64,000 nt of DNA from the NCBI RefSeq assembly GCF_016863255.1, contig NZ_BOON01000001.1, forward strand, positions 1 to 64,000, read 5' to 3'. The notes below the pieces were generated by a model, which worked only from the letters and a program-made list of their open reading frames with translations, searched no databases and was not told the DNA's origin. This stretch comes from Planosporangium mesophilum. Lineage in GTDB: Bacteria > Actinomycetota > Actinomycetes > Mycobacteriales > Micromonosporaceae. Shown one piece after another: positions 26,141-35,476 of this stretch (within the stretch, counting starts at the first letter, position 1; every line of letters starts with the position of its first letter). The translations under genes were made by a program, and so were the position numbers.

Positions 26141-26316
26141 AATGAGATGAGGGTACCGGCCGCGCCGCCGCCCATTCGCGCAGGCCTGTTTGTGCAGGCC
26201 TCTGCTTTGTGCAGACTCTGCGCGGACGGCCGGCGCCCGTCGACCGGATACGTGGACGTCGATAGATTCGTGATGCGCCACTGTTGCACGGACGCCGCTT
26301 CTCGGAGGTACTGCGC

Positions 26317-27534
26317 ATGGCCCTGCAGGAAACCGCCCCCACAGAAGAGCCGATCGCATTCCCGTTCCCGCCGCCGTCGTCGCTGTACGAACCGTCGCCG
26401 GAGTACGCCGAACTGCGCGACCGCCGGCCGGTAACCCAGGTCACGCTGCCCGACGGCAAGACTGCCTGGCTGGTGACCGGGCATGCCGAGGCCCGCCAGG
26501 TGATGATCGACCCGCGGTTCAGCCGCAAGGCGGCGAGCGGCCCGGACACGCCGAAGCTGGGGCTCGCCGCTGCGGACGACTCGATCCTCGGCATGGATCC
26601 ACCCGAGCACACCCGGCTGCGCAGGCTGGTCGCGAGCGCGTTCACCGCGCGGCGCGTCGAGGAGCTGCGCCCGCGGGTGGCGAAGCTGGTCGACGAACTG
26701 CTCGACAGGGTCGAGACCCTCCCCCGCCCCGTCGACCTGGTCGAGAACTTCTCCCTCCCGCTGCCGGTCCAGGTGATCTGTGAGCTGCTCGGCGTCCCGG
26801 CCACCGACCGGCACGTCTTCCATGCCTGGTCGGACGCGGTGATGAACGACTGGAGGGCCGACCCCGCGAAGTCGAAGGAGGCGATCGAGGAGCTCTCGCG
26901 GTACTTCGCCCGGCTCATCGCCGCCAAGCGGGCCGAGCCGGCCGACGACCTGATGACGGCGCTGATCGCCGCCCGCGACCGCGACGACAAGCTCTCCGAG
27001 CACGAGCTGGTCCAGCTCGGCCTCGGCCTGCTCATCGCCGGCCACGAGACCACCGCCAACCAGATCAACATGTTCCTGCTGACCCTGCTGCGGTACCCCG
27101 ACGAGCTGGCCCGGCTGCGCACCACTCCCGACGACATCCCGCGCGCCGTGGAGGAGCTGATGCGCTTCGTACAGCTCGGGCAGGGCGGCGGGGGCCTCCT
27201 TCGGGTCACGCTCGAGGAGGTCGAGCTGGGTGGCGTACGGCTGCCCGCCGGGGCCGCCGTGCTCCCGGCCCTGCTGGCTGCCAACCGCGATCCGCGCGCG
27301 TTCGATCAGCCCGACCGGCTCGACCTGTCACGCGCGGACAACCCGCATCTGGGCTTCGGCGCGGGCGTACACCACTGTCTCGGTGCCCAGCTCGCCCGGA
27401 TGGAGCTACAGGAGGCGCTGCGCGGCCTGCTGCGCCGGCTGCCCGGCGTGCGGGTCACCGTGCCCGACTCCGAGCTGAGGTTCAAGTCGGGCATGACCCT
27501 GCGCAGCCTCGAAGCGCTGCCGGTCACCTGGTGA
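26317..27534 (+). CDS. Cytochrome P450
   Basis: A 405-residue soluble bacterial P450. The I-helix oxygen-activation motif is LLIAGHETTAN (about 240-250), the K-helix E-x-x-R is EELMR, and the heme loop is FGAGVHHCLG with Cys near 354 as the iron ligand. The sequence has the look of CYP105/CYP107-type actinobacterial enzymes, which hydroxylate small molecules; the substrate is unknown. ATG 26317 follows GGAGG. A ferredoxin gene begins 10 bp after its stop and should supply electrons. Confidence 0.93.
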   Translation: MALQETAPTEEPIAFPFPPPSSLYEPSPEYAELRDRRPVTQVTLPDGKTAWLVTGHAEARQVMIDPRFSRKAASGPDTPKLGLAAADDSILGMDPPEHTRLRRLVASAFTARRVEELRPRVAKLVDELLDRVETLPRPVDLVENFSLPLPVQVICELLGVPATDRHVFHAWSDAVMNDWRADPAKSKEAIEELSRYFARLIAAKRAEPADDLMTALIAARDRDDKLSEHELVQLGLGLLIAGHETTANQINMFLLTLLRYPDELARLRTTPDDIPRAVEELMRFVQLGQGGGGLLRVTLEEVELGGVRLPAGAAVLPALLAANRDPRAFDQPDRLDLSRADNPHLGFGAGVHHCLGAQLARMELQEALRGLLRRLPGVRVTVPDSELRFKSGMTLRSLEALPVTW

Positions 27535-27544
27535 GGGAGGCGCA

Positions 27545-27757
27545 ATGTGGCGGGTACGCGTCGACGGCGCCTGTATCGGCTCGGGTAGCTGCGTGGGAGT
27601 CGCGCCGGGCCACTTCGCGCTCGGCTCCGACAACCGGTCCCGCCCGCTCTCCGACGAGATCGAGCCGGACGAGGCGATCCTCGACGCGGTCGCCTCGTGC
27701 CCGGTGGAGGCGATCACCATCGAGGACGCCGACACCGGCGAGCCCGTGGAGCCCTGA
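27545..27757 (+). CDS. Ferredoxin partner of the P450 ([3Fe-4S]-type)
   Basis: A 70-residue acidic ferredoxin with C-x5-C (DGACIGSGSC, residues 10 and 16) and a distal ASCPVEAI. The missing second cysteine of the usual C-x2-C-x2-C motif indicates a [3Fe-4S] cluster, as in ferredoxins that serve actinobacterial P450s. It is 10 bp behind the P450 gene with GGGAGG overlapping the gap, clearly one operon. No ferredoxin reductase gene is nearby. Confidence 0.9.
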   Translation: MWRVRVDGACIGSGSCVGVAPGHFALGSDNRSRPLSDEIEPDEAILDAVASCPVEAITIEDADTGEPVEP

Positions 27758-27888
27758 GGGCCGCGCCCTTCCCAGGATCGGCGAGCGGCGAAGGGTCGCC
27801 GGGAGGGTCCGACCCATCGATACCAGTGATAGCGTCCCTGCCCTGACCGGGAGCCTCGTGCCGCTCCCGCGACGGGAGGGAGCACACA

Positions 27889-30354
27889 GTGAGGAGACGT
27901 GGCAGGACGGCCGCGGGTACCGCGCTGCTGGTCGCCGTGGCGGCGGGCGGGGCGACGGTCGCGGTCCTGGGTGCGCCGCCCCGGAACGCGTCCGCGGCCG
28001 GGAAGTCGACGCTCACCGCCTGGCTGGCGCAGGCGCGCAAGTGCCATCAGGGACCGGCCGACCGGCAGCTGAGCGTCGACGGATTCGACATCACCGCGGC
28101 CTCGACCGGACTGGTCCGGGCCCGCCTCGACCCGATCGGCGATCGCGGGCGTGACGACGACTGGGACATCGCCGTCTTCGACAAGACCACCGGCCGGGTG
28201 GTCGCCGCCTCCGCCGGGTTCCGCAGTTACGAGGTGGCCGACGGGTTCGTCAAGGCCGGCGACAAGCTGCGGGTACAGGGCTGCCGGTTCACCGGCGACG
28301 CCCGTACCGTCAACGTGTCGGTCACGTTCGTCGCGCAGCCCGCGACGGCCAGCGAGAAGACCCAGCTCGTCGCGGTCGAAACCCCGGCGCGCGCCGACAA
28401 GACCAAGCTCGCCGGCCACGACTTCGACCTCACCGAAGCCGCCACGGACACGACCGTCGACGTGGTGCTGCACGGCGCGGCCGACGCGCAGCGGCTGCGC
28501 GACGCGGGCTTCAAGTACACCGTGAAGATCGACGACCTCGCCGGGTACATCGCCCGGGCGCAGGACGCCGACCGGCGCTACGCCGCCTCGGCCACGCGGT
28601 CGGACCTGCCCAGTGGGCGTACCGCGTACCGGCGGCTTGCCGACTACGACTACGAGATGAAGGACCTCGCCCGCCGGCACCCGGACCTGGTCAAGCCGGT
28701 CACGCTGTCCCAGCGGTCGCTCGAGGGCCGCGACATCGACGGTATCGAGATCACGCCGAACGCGGCGAACACCGCCGACGGCAAGCCGATCTTCCTGAAC
28801 CTGGGCGTACACCACGCCCGGGAGTGGCCGTCCGGCGAGAGCGCCATGGAGTGGGCGCACGACCTGGTCAACGGCTTCGGGCGGGACCAGCGCACGACCC
28901 GGCTGGTCTCGGCTACCCGCAACATCGTGGTCCCGATCGTCAACCCCGACGGGTTCTCGGTGTCACGCGAGGCGACCGAGCGGGGCGACGCCGCTGCGCT
29001 TGACTACGAGTACAAGCGCAAGAACTGCAGCCCGGCCGACGCGCCCACGCCGGACCTGCGCTCGGGGCTGTGCCCGCTCAACCCGGCCGGCGCGGCCCGG
29101 GGTACCGACCTGAACCGCAACTACGGCGGCTTCTGGGGCGGTCCGGGCGCCAGCACCAGCTGGAACAGCCAGACCTACCGCGGCCCGGCCCCGTTCTCCG
29201 AGCCGGAGGTGCGGGCGGTCCGGGAGTTCATCGCCGGCCGGCAGGTGACCAACCTGATCACCAACCACACGTACTCCAACCTCGTGCTGCGCCCGCCGGG
29301 CGTACTGGCCACCGGCGACCCGATCGACGAGCCGCTGATGTACCGGCTGGGCGAGGAGATGGCCGACAAGAACGGGTACGACAACATCCGCAGTTGGCAG
29401 CTCTACGACACCACCGGCACGACCGAGGACTGGTCGTACTGGGTGACCGGCGGCCTCGGGTACACGTTCGAGATCGGCAACGTCGAGTTCCACCCGCCGT
29501 TCGAGGTGGGCGTGGTCGCCGAGTACCTGGGCCGGGCGCCCGCCGCCGGGGCCGGCAAGGGCGGCAACCGGGAGGCGTACTTCGCGATGCTGGAGTCGAC
29601 CGCCAACGCCGCCCACCACTCGACCATCACCGGTCGCGCGCCGGCCGGCTGGACGCTGCGGGTCCACAAGGAGTTCCAGACGCCGACCTCACCGGTGATC
29701 GCGCCGGACGGGACGACCGGGCCGGCCCAGGTCTACTCCGACGTGCTCGACAGCACGTTCACGGCGCCGGCGGGCCCGTTCGCCTGGCACCTCAACCCGT
29801 CGACCCGGCCGTACGTGGCCGGCCGGTACGGTCGCCTCCCGAGCGCCCCGCCGCAGGGCACGCAGCCGCTGGCCAACCCGGCGGGAGTGCCGGCGGAGAA
29901 CACCGGCTCCCCGTTCGAAGGCGCCCACGAGGAGGTCCCGTTCACCGTGGCGGGGCCGCCGACCGCCGACAACGGCGAGGCGCACGTACGCATCGAGTGG
30001 AGCAACCCGAACACCGACTGGGATCTGTACGTGGTGGACGCCCGGGGCCGCGTCGTCACCCAGTCCGCCCAGGGTGGCACCAACGTGGAGGACGCGGTCA
30101 TGATCGACCCGGTACCCGGCACATACCGCGCGATCATCGTCAACTACGCGCAGGTACCGAACCAGCCGGTCGACGACTGGACCTCGCCCGGGGTGAGCTT
30201 CAAGGGGCCGAGGCCCCCGGTGGCCGGCGTGACCGAGGCGTGGACGCTCACCTGTGAGCGGCCCGGCGGCTCGATCGCGGCGGTCCGTCAGGTGATCGTC
30301 AAACGTGGCGAGAGCATCGACGTGGGCGACGTCTGCCGCCACCGCAAGCGCTGA
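27889..30354 (+). CDS. Secreted M14-family zinc carboxypeptidase
   Basis: An 821-residue protein with a Sec signal peptide (about residues 1-35, twin Arg run RRRGR then a hydrophobic core). The M14 peptidase domain spans about 245-560: HHAREW supplies the H-x2-E zinc ligands near 308-311, TNHTYSN the third ligand near 461, and YTFEIGN the catalytic Glu near 527; LNRNYGGFWGG is the substrate-binding Asn-Arg. About 90 residues after the signal and about 150 at the C-terminus form beta-rich domains containing similar D-W-D-(I/L)-x-V strings, probably pre-peptidase or jelly-roll modules. GTG 27889 follows GGGAGGGAG. It probably degrades external proteins for nutrition. Confidence 0.88.
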   Translation: MRRRGRTAAGTALLVAVAAGGATVAVLGAPPRNASAAGKSTLTAWLAQARKCHQGPADRQLSVDGFDITAASTGLVRARLDPIGDRGRDDDWDIAVFDKTTGRVVAASAGFRSYEVADGFVKAGDKLRVQGCRFTGDARTVNVSVTFVAQPATASEKTQLVAVETPARADKTKLAGHDFDLTEAATDTTVDVVLHGAADAQRLRDAGFKYTVKIDDLAGYIARAQDADRRYAASATRSDLPSGRTAYRRLADYDYEMKDLARRHPDLVKPVTLSQRSLEGRDIDGIEITPNAANTADGKPIFLNLGVHHAREWPSGESAMEWAHDLVNGFGRDQRTTRLVSATRNIVVPIVNPDGFSVSREATERGDAAALDYEYKRKNCSPADAPTPDLRSGLCPLNPAGAARGTDLNRNYGGFWGGPGASTSWNSQTYRGPAPFSEPEVRAVREFIAGRQVTNLITNHTYSNLVLRPPGVLATGDPIDEPLMYRLGEEMADKNGYDNIRSWQLYDTTGTTEDWSYWVTGGLGYTFEIGNVEFHPPFEVGVVAEYLGRAPAAGAGKGGNREAYFAMLESTANAAHHSTITGRAPAGWTLRVHKEFQTPTSPVIAPDGTTGPAQVYSDVLDSTFTAPAGPFAWHLNPSTRPYVAGRYGRLPSAPPQGTQPLANPAGVPAENTGSPFEGAHEEVPFTVAGPPTADNGEAHVRIEWSNPNTDWDLYVVDARGRVVTQSAQGGTNVEDAVMIDPVPGTYRAIIVNYAQVPNQPVDDWTSPGVSFKGPRPPVAGVTEAWTLTCERPGGSIAAVRQVIVKRGESIDVGDVCRHRKR

Positions 30355-30367
30355 CCGACCCCGCTCA

Positions 30368-30417
30368 TGATCCTGAGGGATTTTCCGTGCTGGAACGTGG
30401 AAAATCCCTCAGGATCA
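30368..30417. terminator. Bidirectional terminator, 19-bp perfect stem
   Basis: Perfect inverted repeat 30368-30386 with 30399-30417 around a 12-nt loop, containing AGGGATTTTCC. It lies exactly between the convergent carboxypeptidase and GGDEF-like genes. The A/T-rich base of the stem gives partial U-tracts on both strands. Confidence 0.85.
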
Positions 30418-30431
30418 CGGGGAAGGGGTGT

Positions 30432-31949
30432 TCAGGGGTGGCTGGGAGCGGCGAAGACGGCGGTGTTCACCGGGCCGCGACCGGCGTACACCCGGTTGCG
30501 GCCAGCCTGCTTCGCCACGTGGAGCGCCTGGTCGGCGGCGTGGATCAGGGCCTGTGGGGTGTCCCCGTCACGGGACATCATGGCCAGGCCGATGGAGACC
30601 GTCGCCCGCACCGGCGCGCCGTCCCCGAGTACGATCCGGTCCTCGCTGACAACGGTCCGCAGCCGCTCGGTGAGCAGCGCGGCGTCACGGAGCCCCGTAC
30701 TCGGCATCAGCACCATGAAGCGGTCCGCGCCCTCGCGCGCCACCACGTCGCCGGGGCGCACGCCACGGTGCAGCCGGATCGCCACCTCGGCGAGCAGAAT
30801 GTCGCCGGACACGCTGCCGTACATCTCGTTGACGAGGGTGAAGTTGTCGACGTCGACCAGCGCGAACGCCACGTCCGTGCGGTTGGACCGGGCGCGGGCA
30901 CACTCGCCGCGGAACACCTCGTCCAGGAACCGCCGGCTGTAGGTGCCGGTCAGTCCATCGTGGATGGCCAGCTTCTCGTGGACCTCCGTCAGCCCGCGCA
31001 GCCGGAGGACCATGAGGACGAACAGCGCCGCGGCCACCGCCGCAATCTCCGGTACGCCGAGGCCGAGCCTGGCGCCCAGCACGTACCGCGCCAGCAGCAG
31101 GGCGAGCGGCAGCAGGCCGGCGGCGACGAGGACCGTGAGCCGGCCCCGGCTGACGCCGCGCACCACCACGGCGGCGCGCCGATCGAGCAGGTACATGGAC
31201 GGATGCAGCGCGGCGGCGCCCATCAGCAGGTACGCCAGCAGCCAGGTCCACTCCATCCAGGTGTCGTCGTTGCCGTACAGCTTCTTCGAGGTCAGCAGCG
31301 CGTACACCATGTCGGCGAGCAGGGTCGTGAGCAGGCTGGCAAGCAGCAGCCCGAAGGAGCGCGTACGGGCACCGACGCCCACCGTCAACCGCGTCGCGAC
31401 GGCGAGCAGCAGGACGTCCATCACCGGGAACGCCACCGACACGGCCTTCTCCTGAATGGAGACGTGCGCGGTGGTCAACGGGCTGATGACGTAGAGCCAC
31501 CAGAGCAGGCCGACCGCGAGCGACAGCATCGACGCGTCGATCAGCGCCGGGGTGTTCGAGCCGGGCGTACGCCGGCGTACGAACATCACCAGGGCACCCC
31601 CGAGGAGCGGGTACGCGAGCAGGTACAGCGCCTCGGCCGGGCCGGGGTACACGTCGACGTGGAACACGTTGCGCTGCACCGTGCCGATCACGTCGCCGAG
31701 CAGGTTCGCGCCCTCCCCCGCCGCCAGCAGCAGCCACGGCAGCCGGCGGGCCGGCCGGTGGATGAGGACGCCGGCGAGGATGCCGCCGGTGGCCAGCACC
31801 GGGAACACCAGGGCGACCAGGTCCATCACCGCGGCGGGCGGAGTGAACAGCGAGAGCAGGTAGTACCCGAGGATGGCGACCACCCCGGCGACCAGGAGCC
31901 GAAACCACCACTTCGGATGCTGGGTCGCGGGGGAAGCCTGAGAAGTCAC
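30432..31949 (-). CDS. Integral membrane protein with degenerate GGDEF domain
   Basis: A 505-residue protein. Residues 1-330 contain about nine or ten membrane helices of MASE-like type; residues about 340-490 have the GGDEF fold (HDGLTGTYSRRF, VDVDNF, SIGLAM). The signature is EGADRF near residue 404 instead of GGDEF, so the active-site Gly-Gly-Asp/Glu-Glu is lost and cyclase activity is doubtful. It could be a c-di-GMP- or GTP-responsive sensor, or a scaffold for active cyclases. GTG 31949 has a moderate GCAGGA site. Confidence 0.8.
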   Translation of the reverse strand: MTSQASPATQHPKWWFRLLVAGVVAILGYYLLSLFTPPAAVMDLVALVFPVLATGGILAGVLIHRPARRLPWLLLAAGEGANLLGDVIGTVQRNVFHVDVYPGPAEALYLLAYPLLGGALVMFVRRRTPGSNTPALIDASMLSLAVGLLWWLYVISPLTTAHVSIQEKAVSVAFPVMDVLLLAVATRLTVGVGARTRSFGLLLASLLTTLLADMVYALLTSKKLYGNDDTWMEWTWLLAYLLMGAAALHPSMYLLDRRAAVVVRGVSRGRLTVLVAAGLLPLALLLARYVLGARLGLGVPEIAAVAAALFVLMVLRLRGLTEVHEKLAIHDGLTGTYSRRFLDEVFRGECARARSNRTDVAFALVDVDNFTLVNEMYGSVSGDILLAEVAIRLHRGVRPGDVVAREGADRFMVLMPSTGLRDAALLTERLRTVVSEDRIVLGDGAPVRATVSIGLAMMSRDGDTPQALIHAADQALHVAKQAGRNRVYAGRGPVNTAVFAAPSHP

Positions 31950-32095
31950 GCGGAGATATCCTGCCCGCCACCGCCGTTCGGGCTGACATGCGATCGGTCG
32001 GCTTTTCCGCCCGACCAGGGGACAGCGCTACATATTGATCATGTGCCCGCCGAGCAGGTCACCGTACGTGGCCCGGGGAATCAATGCTGTCGAGT

Positions 32096-32133
32096 CGGGA
32101 CGGTCGCGCTGCCTCATGAGCGCGACCGTCCCG
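32096..32133 (-). terminator. Terminator after the L,D-transpeptidase gene
   Basis: A 15-bp perfect stem (32096-32110 with 32119-32133) around an 8-nt loop, 41 bases past the stop of the transpeptidase gene and 147 bases before the next gene on the same strand. Confidence 0.75.
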
Positions 32134-32174
32134 GTCCGCCCGGCCGGGTCCGATCAGGCCCGGTCCGGTGAAAC

Positions 32175-33452
32175 TCAGCGCGCGGTGGCGGAGCCCTTGA
32201 TCCAGTCCGCCCAGCTCAGCGTCCAGTCGCCGAGCCCGTCGGTCAACGGCAGCGGGAGGCCGGTGTTGCGCACATCCACCACGTCGCCGGGGCCGAAGTT
32301 CTCCATGAACCAGATGGCGTTCTCGGTGTTGATGTTGATGCAGCCGTGCGAGGCGTCGCTGTTGCCCTGCTGTCCCACGCTCCACGGCGCGGCGTGGACG
32401 TACTCGCCCTCATAGGAGATGTGGGTGGTGTACTCCACCATCGAGTCGTACGCCTCCGCGCCGCCGAGCCCGAAGCTGGACGACGTCATCCGGGTCACCT
32501 GCTCGTTGCCGAGCACCACGTGCGGGCCGCTACGGGTACGCAGGTCGATGGCTCCGATCTGCTCGTGCCGTCCCATCGCGACGGGAATCTTGCGGACCAT
32601 CTTGCCGTCGATGAACGTCTCCATCTGGAACGTCTTGTCGTCGGCGATCGCGATCTTCGATGGCCCGACGGTGAACGCGCCGGAGGTGTCCTTCCCCCCG
32701 TACAGGCCGTCGCCGAGGTGCCGACCGTACACATTGGTCTTGATGCTCACCTTCGTACCGGGCTTCCAGTACTCCGGCGGCCGCCAGTGCACCTCGCGGT
32801 CGCTGATCCAGCGCCAGGCCCCGGTGACCCGGGGTTCGGTGGTGACCTGGAGGGCGTTCTCGGCCTCCGCCCGGTTGGTGACGGGCTCGTCGAAGCTCAC
32901 CACGACGGGCTGGCCCACGCCGTACGTCTTGCGCTCCTCCAGGAGCATGTTGTTGTTGGCCCGCAGCACCGGGGTCGCCAGCTTGGCCGGTTTCACGGTG
33001 GTGAACGGGTTGGTCTGGGTCAGGCGCTGCCCGCCGGAGCCGGTGCCGGCCACCGTGATTGTGTAGTGACTGTCGAACGCGAGCGGTTGGGTGCTGTGCC
33101 ATCTGCGCTTGCCATTGTCGAACTCGCCCGGGACCTGCTTGTTCTCCGCGTCGGTCAACGTGACCGTGTCGAGGACCGCGGACACGGCGGTCACCGTCAC
33201 CGCGTCGGCGACGGAGACCTGCGTGGCGTTCGTACCCGGCCAGACCGAGAGGGCGGGCTTCGCGTTCTGTCCTTTCCCCGCACCGTTGAGCGACTCGTTA
33301 CCCACGGACTTCGCGTCCGCGCCGCCCGACCGGGTGCAGGCGGTGGTGAGCGTCAAGCTGAGCGTGAGTACCGCGAGACCGATGGCGCGCGTAGCCGGAC
33401 CGTGCCCGACCACACCTCCGGAATGACGCGGCTCACAAGGTGATCCTGTCAT
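32175..33452 (-). CDS. Lipoprotein L,D-transpeptidase (Ig-like and YkuD domains)
   Basis: A 425-residue envelope enzyme that makes 3-3 cross-links in peptidoglycan or attaches proteins to it. A basic N-terminus and hydrophobic helix end at TLTTAC, a lipobox-like site with Cys near 44. Two Ig-like domains follow, then the YkuD catalytic domain with HVVLGNEQV, HAAPWS and the active-site SHGCININTENA (Cys near 385). This is the arrangement of mycobacterial LdtMt2-type enzymes. Two ATGs (33467 and 33452) each follow a GGGGAGGA site; I chose the inner one. It ends before a strong terminator. Confidence 0.9.
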   Translation of the reverse strand: MTGSPCEPRHSGGVVGHGPATRAIGLAVLTLSLTLTTACTRSGGADAKSVGNESLNGAGKGQNAKPALSVWPGTNATQVSVADAVTVTAVSAVLDTVTLTDAENKQVPGEFDNGKRRWHSTQPLAFDSHYTITVAGTGSGGQRLTQTNPFTTVKPAKLATPVLRANNNMLLEERKTYGVGQPVVVSFDEPVTNRAEAENALQVTTEPRVTGAWRWISDREVHWRPPEYWKPGTKVSIKTNVYGRHLGDGLYGGKDTSGAFTVGPSKIAIADDKTFQMETFIDGKMVRKIPVAMGRHEQIGAIDLRTRSGPHVVLGNEQVTRMTSSSFGLGGAEAYDSMVEYTTHISYEGEYVHAAPWSVGQQGNSDASHGCININTENAIWFMENFGPGDVVDVRNTGLPLPLTDGLGDWTLSWADWIKGSATAR

Positions 33453-33728
33453 TCTTTCCTCCCCCATCCGTCCTCCCCCATGTGGGGCGGACCGGATGCC
33501 TCCCCGGTATTTCGTGCCACATGCGGCAGGGCGGGGCATGTACAGCCAACTGTCGGTTTCCTTCGGTGGCCCGCTCAGGGGAGCGTGAAGGCAACGGGAA
33601 CGATCGGGTTTCCTGGTTCTGAAAAAACCGGTGGTGACATCGGTTCCAACGGGCCCGATTCGGTTAGCTGACACCAACGACGCCGGAAGCGCCCCGCGAC
33701 CGACGACGCGAAGGAGCTGGTGTACGTG

Positions 33729-33920
33729 ATGACCATCGGCGCCGTTGCCGCCGCCGAACTCATCGGACTACTGGTGGGCTGGCTCTTCTACAAGATCACG
33801 TCCCGTTGGTTCCCGCCCCTGCACGCGATCCTGCGCGAGATCGAGGAGATGAGCCGGGAGTCTCATCCGCTCAGGTACCCGCTCGACCTGCGCCTCCGCG
33901 ACCTGCTCGGCATCCGGTGA
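33729..33920 (+). CDS. Small single-helix membrane protein
   Basis: A 63-residue protein: an N-terminal hydrophobic helix (MTIGAVAAAELIGLLVGWLF) then an amphipathic basic/acidic tail ending LRDLLGIR. Function unknown. AAGGAG lies upstream of three possible in-frame starts (GTG 33720, GTG 33726, ATG 33729), so the N-terminus is uncertain by a few residues. It converges on the sigma factor gene across a hairpin. Confidence 0.6.
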   Translation: MTIGAVAAAELIGLLVGWLFYKITSRWFPPLHAILREIEEMSRESHPLRYPLDLRLRDLLGIR

Positions 33921-34061
33921 ATCGGGGCGGTCTGTCGGACCGGCGCGCGATGCTGCGGGCAGGTACCGGGAGAGGGCGTCGCCGCGACCCGGCGCGGTGG
34001 TGTGGACGCGAGACCGTGTCGGCGGCCGGGTTACCGGCGTCCTGAACGAGTCAGACGCGGA

Positions 34062-34097
34062 TCGCCCGCCCGCTGACGGGGGGCAGCGGGCGGGCGA
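34062..34097. terminator. Bidirectional terminator between 33920 and 34159
   Basis: Perfect 14-bp GC-only-like stem (34062-34075 with 34084-34097) and 8-nt G-rich loop between the convergent small membrane protein and sigma factor genes. Confidence 0.75.
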
Positions 34098-34122
34098 CCA
34101 CGTTCGGTAACGCCTGTTCAGT

Positions 34123-34167
34123 TGATGCTCAGGCGCGTGTTGCTCAAGCGCGTGATGCTCAGGCGCG
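34123..34167. repeat. 15-bp tandem repeat across the sigma factor stop codon
   Basis: Three units (34123-34137, 34138-34152, 34153-34167) with core TGATGCTCAGGCGCG. The stop codon of the sigma gene (34159-34161) lies in the last unit; slippage would alter the protein tail or its 3' untranslated region. Confidence 0.75.
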
Positions 34168-35085
34168 ACGGGCGTCGGCGACGAGACCCTCGCGCAGCAC
34201 ACCCATGGCGTGCGCGAGCAGCCGCGACACGTGCATCTGCGAGATGCCGAGCTGCGCCGCGATCTGCGACTGGGTCATGTTGCCGAAGAACCGCATCACG
34301 ATGATCCGCTGCTCGCGCTGCGGCAGCCGGGCGATCAGCGGCCGCAGGGCCTCACGGTTCTCCACGTTCTCCATGTCCGGGTCGACGTCGCCGAGCATGT
34401 CGGCCAGCTCCGTACCGGACTCGTCGCCGGCGACCGGCGCGTGCAGGGACAGCGCCCGGTAGGCGTGGCCCGACTCCATGGCCTCGATGATGTCGTCCTC
34501 ACCGACGCCGAGGTGCTCGGCCAGCTCGGCCACGGTCGGCGAGTGGCCGAGCTGCTGGGCCAGGGCACCGCTCGCCTTGCCGATGTCCAGCCGCAGCTCC
34601 TGCAGCCGGCGCGGCACCCGGACGTTCCAGCCCTTGTCCCGGAAGTGGCGCTTGAGCTCGCCGAGGATCATCGGAATCGCGTAGCTGGTGAACGCGGCGC
34701 CACGGGAGTGGTCGTAACCGTCCACCGACTTGACCAGGGCCAGGCAGGCCACCTGCACCAGGTCGTCGAGCGGCTCACCGCGGTTGCGGAAGCGGCGGGC
34801 CAGGTGCTCGGCCAGCGGCATGTACGCCTCGATCAGCCGCTGCCGCACGCGGGGGCGGTCCGGGCTGTCCGCCGGAAGGTCTGCCAGCGCCGCGATCAGG
34901 GCCTTGGCCGCAGCGTCGGCCGCTTTGGCGGCACGCGAGGGGCTGGCAGCCGGAGCCTCGGCCTTGGTGGCGGGGGCGTCGACCTCGATCGTCGTGATGA
35001 AGTCGTCGACGTGGGCAGTGTCGACGAGAGCAGTGTCGACACGGGCGTCCTCGATGCGGGCACTACGGGTCGTGGAGGCAGTCAT
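34159..35085 (-). CDS. SigB/SigF-family alternative sigma factor
   Basis: A 308-residue sigma-70 group 3 factor. Residues 1-80 are a variable Ala/Asp-rich leader with DT-V repeats; region 2 includes HLARRFRNRGEPLDDLVQVA and SYAIPMILGELKRHFRDKGW; region 3 VPRRLQELRLDI; region 4 LPQREQRIIVMRFFGNMTQ and SQIAAQLGISQMHVSRLLAHA. This is the stress/sporulation SigB-SigF-type set of actinobacteria. No RsbW-like anti-sigma or RsbV gene is adjacent, which is unusual. ATG 35085 has GAAGG nine bases upstream. A matching promoter lies before the gene at 44470. Confidence 0.9.
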   Translation of the reverse strand: MTASTTRSARIEDARVDTALVDTAHVDDFITTIEVDAPATKAEAPAASPSRAAKAADAAAKALIAALADLPADSPDRPRVRQRLIEAYMPLAEHLARRFRNRGEPLDDLVQVACLALVKSVDGYDHSRGAAFTSYAIPMILGELKRHFRDKGWNVRVPRRLQELRLDIGKASGALAQQLGHSPTVAELAEHLGVGEDDIIEAMESGHAYRALSLHAPVAGDESGTELADMLGDVDPDMENVENREALRPLIARLPQREQRIIVMRFFGNMTQSQIAAQLGISQMHVSRLLAHAMGVLREGLVADARRA

Positions 35086-35476
35086 CAGCGTCATCCTTCT
35101 TGTGCCAGGTCGCGGCGGGCGCTTGATGCCTGTGAGACACGCATGCGGGAAGCACGCGTAGGCAGCACCCGACCAGGGAGCTAACGTCGCTCGACACCCG
35201 TTGCTTGAGTGCCGGCGCAAGATGGTTTCGCTGGTGACGACCGCCGCTTCTTGACGATGTGCACCGAACATCTCTGCCGCATCCACCATTCGGTGGATGC
35301 GATGTCGTCAGATTAGCCGAAGCGGAGGCGAAGTCAAAGTCCCGTGACCGACGCAACTTCCCCGAGGTGGACGCAGCGGCCCCATGATCGGGACAACGTG
35401 CCGAAGGCGGTGCGTGCCATGGGTACGGAGCTTAGGAGAGCTCCGTACCCGAGTCCGGGAGGTCGGCGGCCGGCCG
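35086..35476 (-). other. 391-bp gap upstream of the SigB-like gene
   Basis: The stretch holds the 5' region of the sigma factor gene, an imperfect direct-repeat-rich segment and, at 35421-35450, the terminator of the anti-sigma gene. I see no gene; short frames have no ribosome site. Confidence 0.5.
35421..35450 (-). terminator. Terminator after the anti-sigma gene
   Basis: Perfect 12-bp stem (35421-35432 with 35439-35450) and 6-nt loop, 26 bases after the stop of the anti-sigma gene. Confidence 0.7.

Noticed and set aside
25439-26359. A longer trmB starting at 26359
   Set aside because: The added 73 residues are Arg/Ala-rich and overlap the P450 promoter; TrmB proteins begin shortly before RTFHPRRGR.
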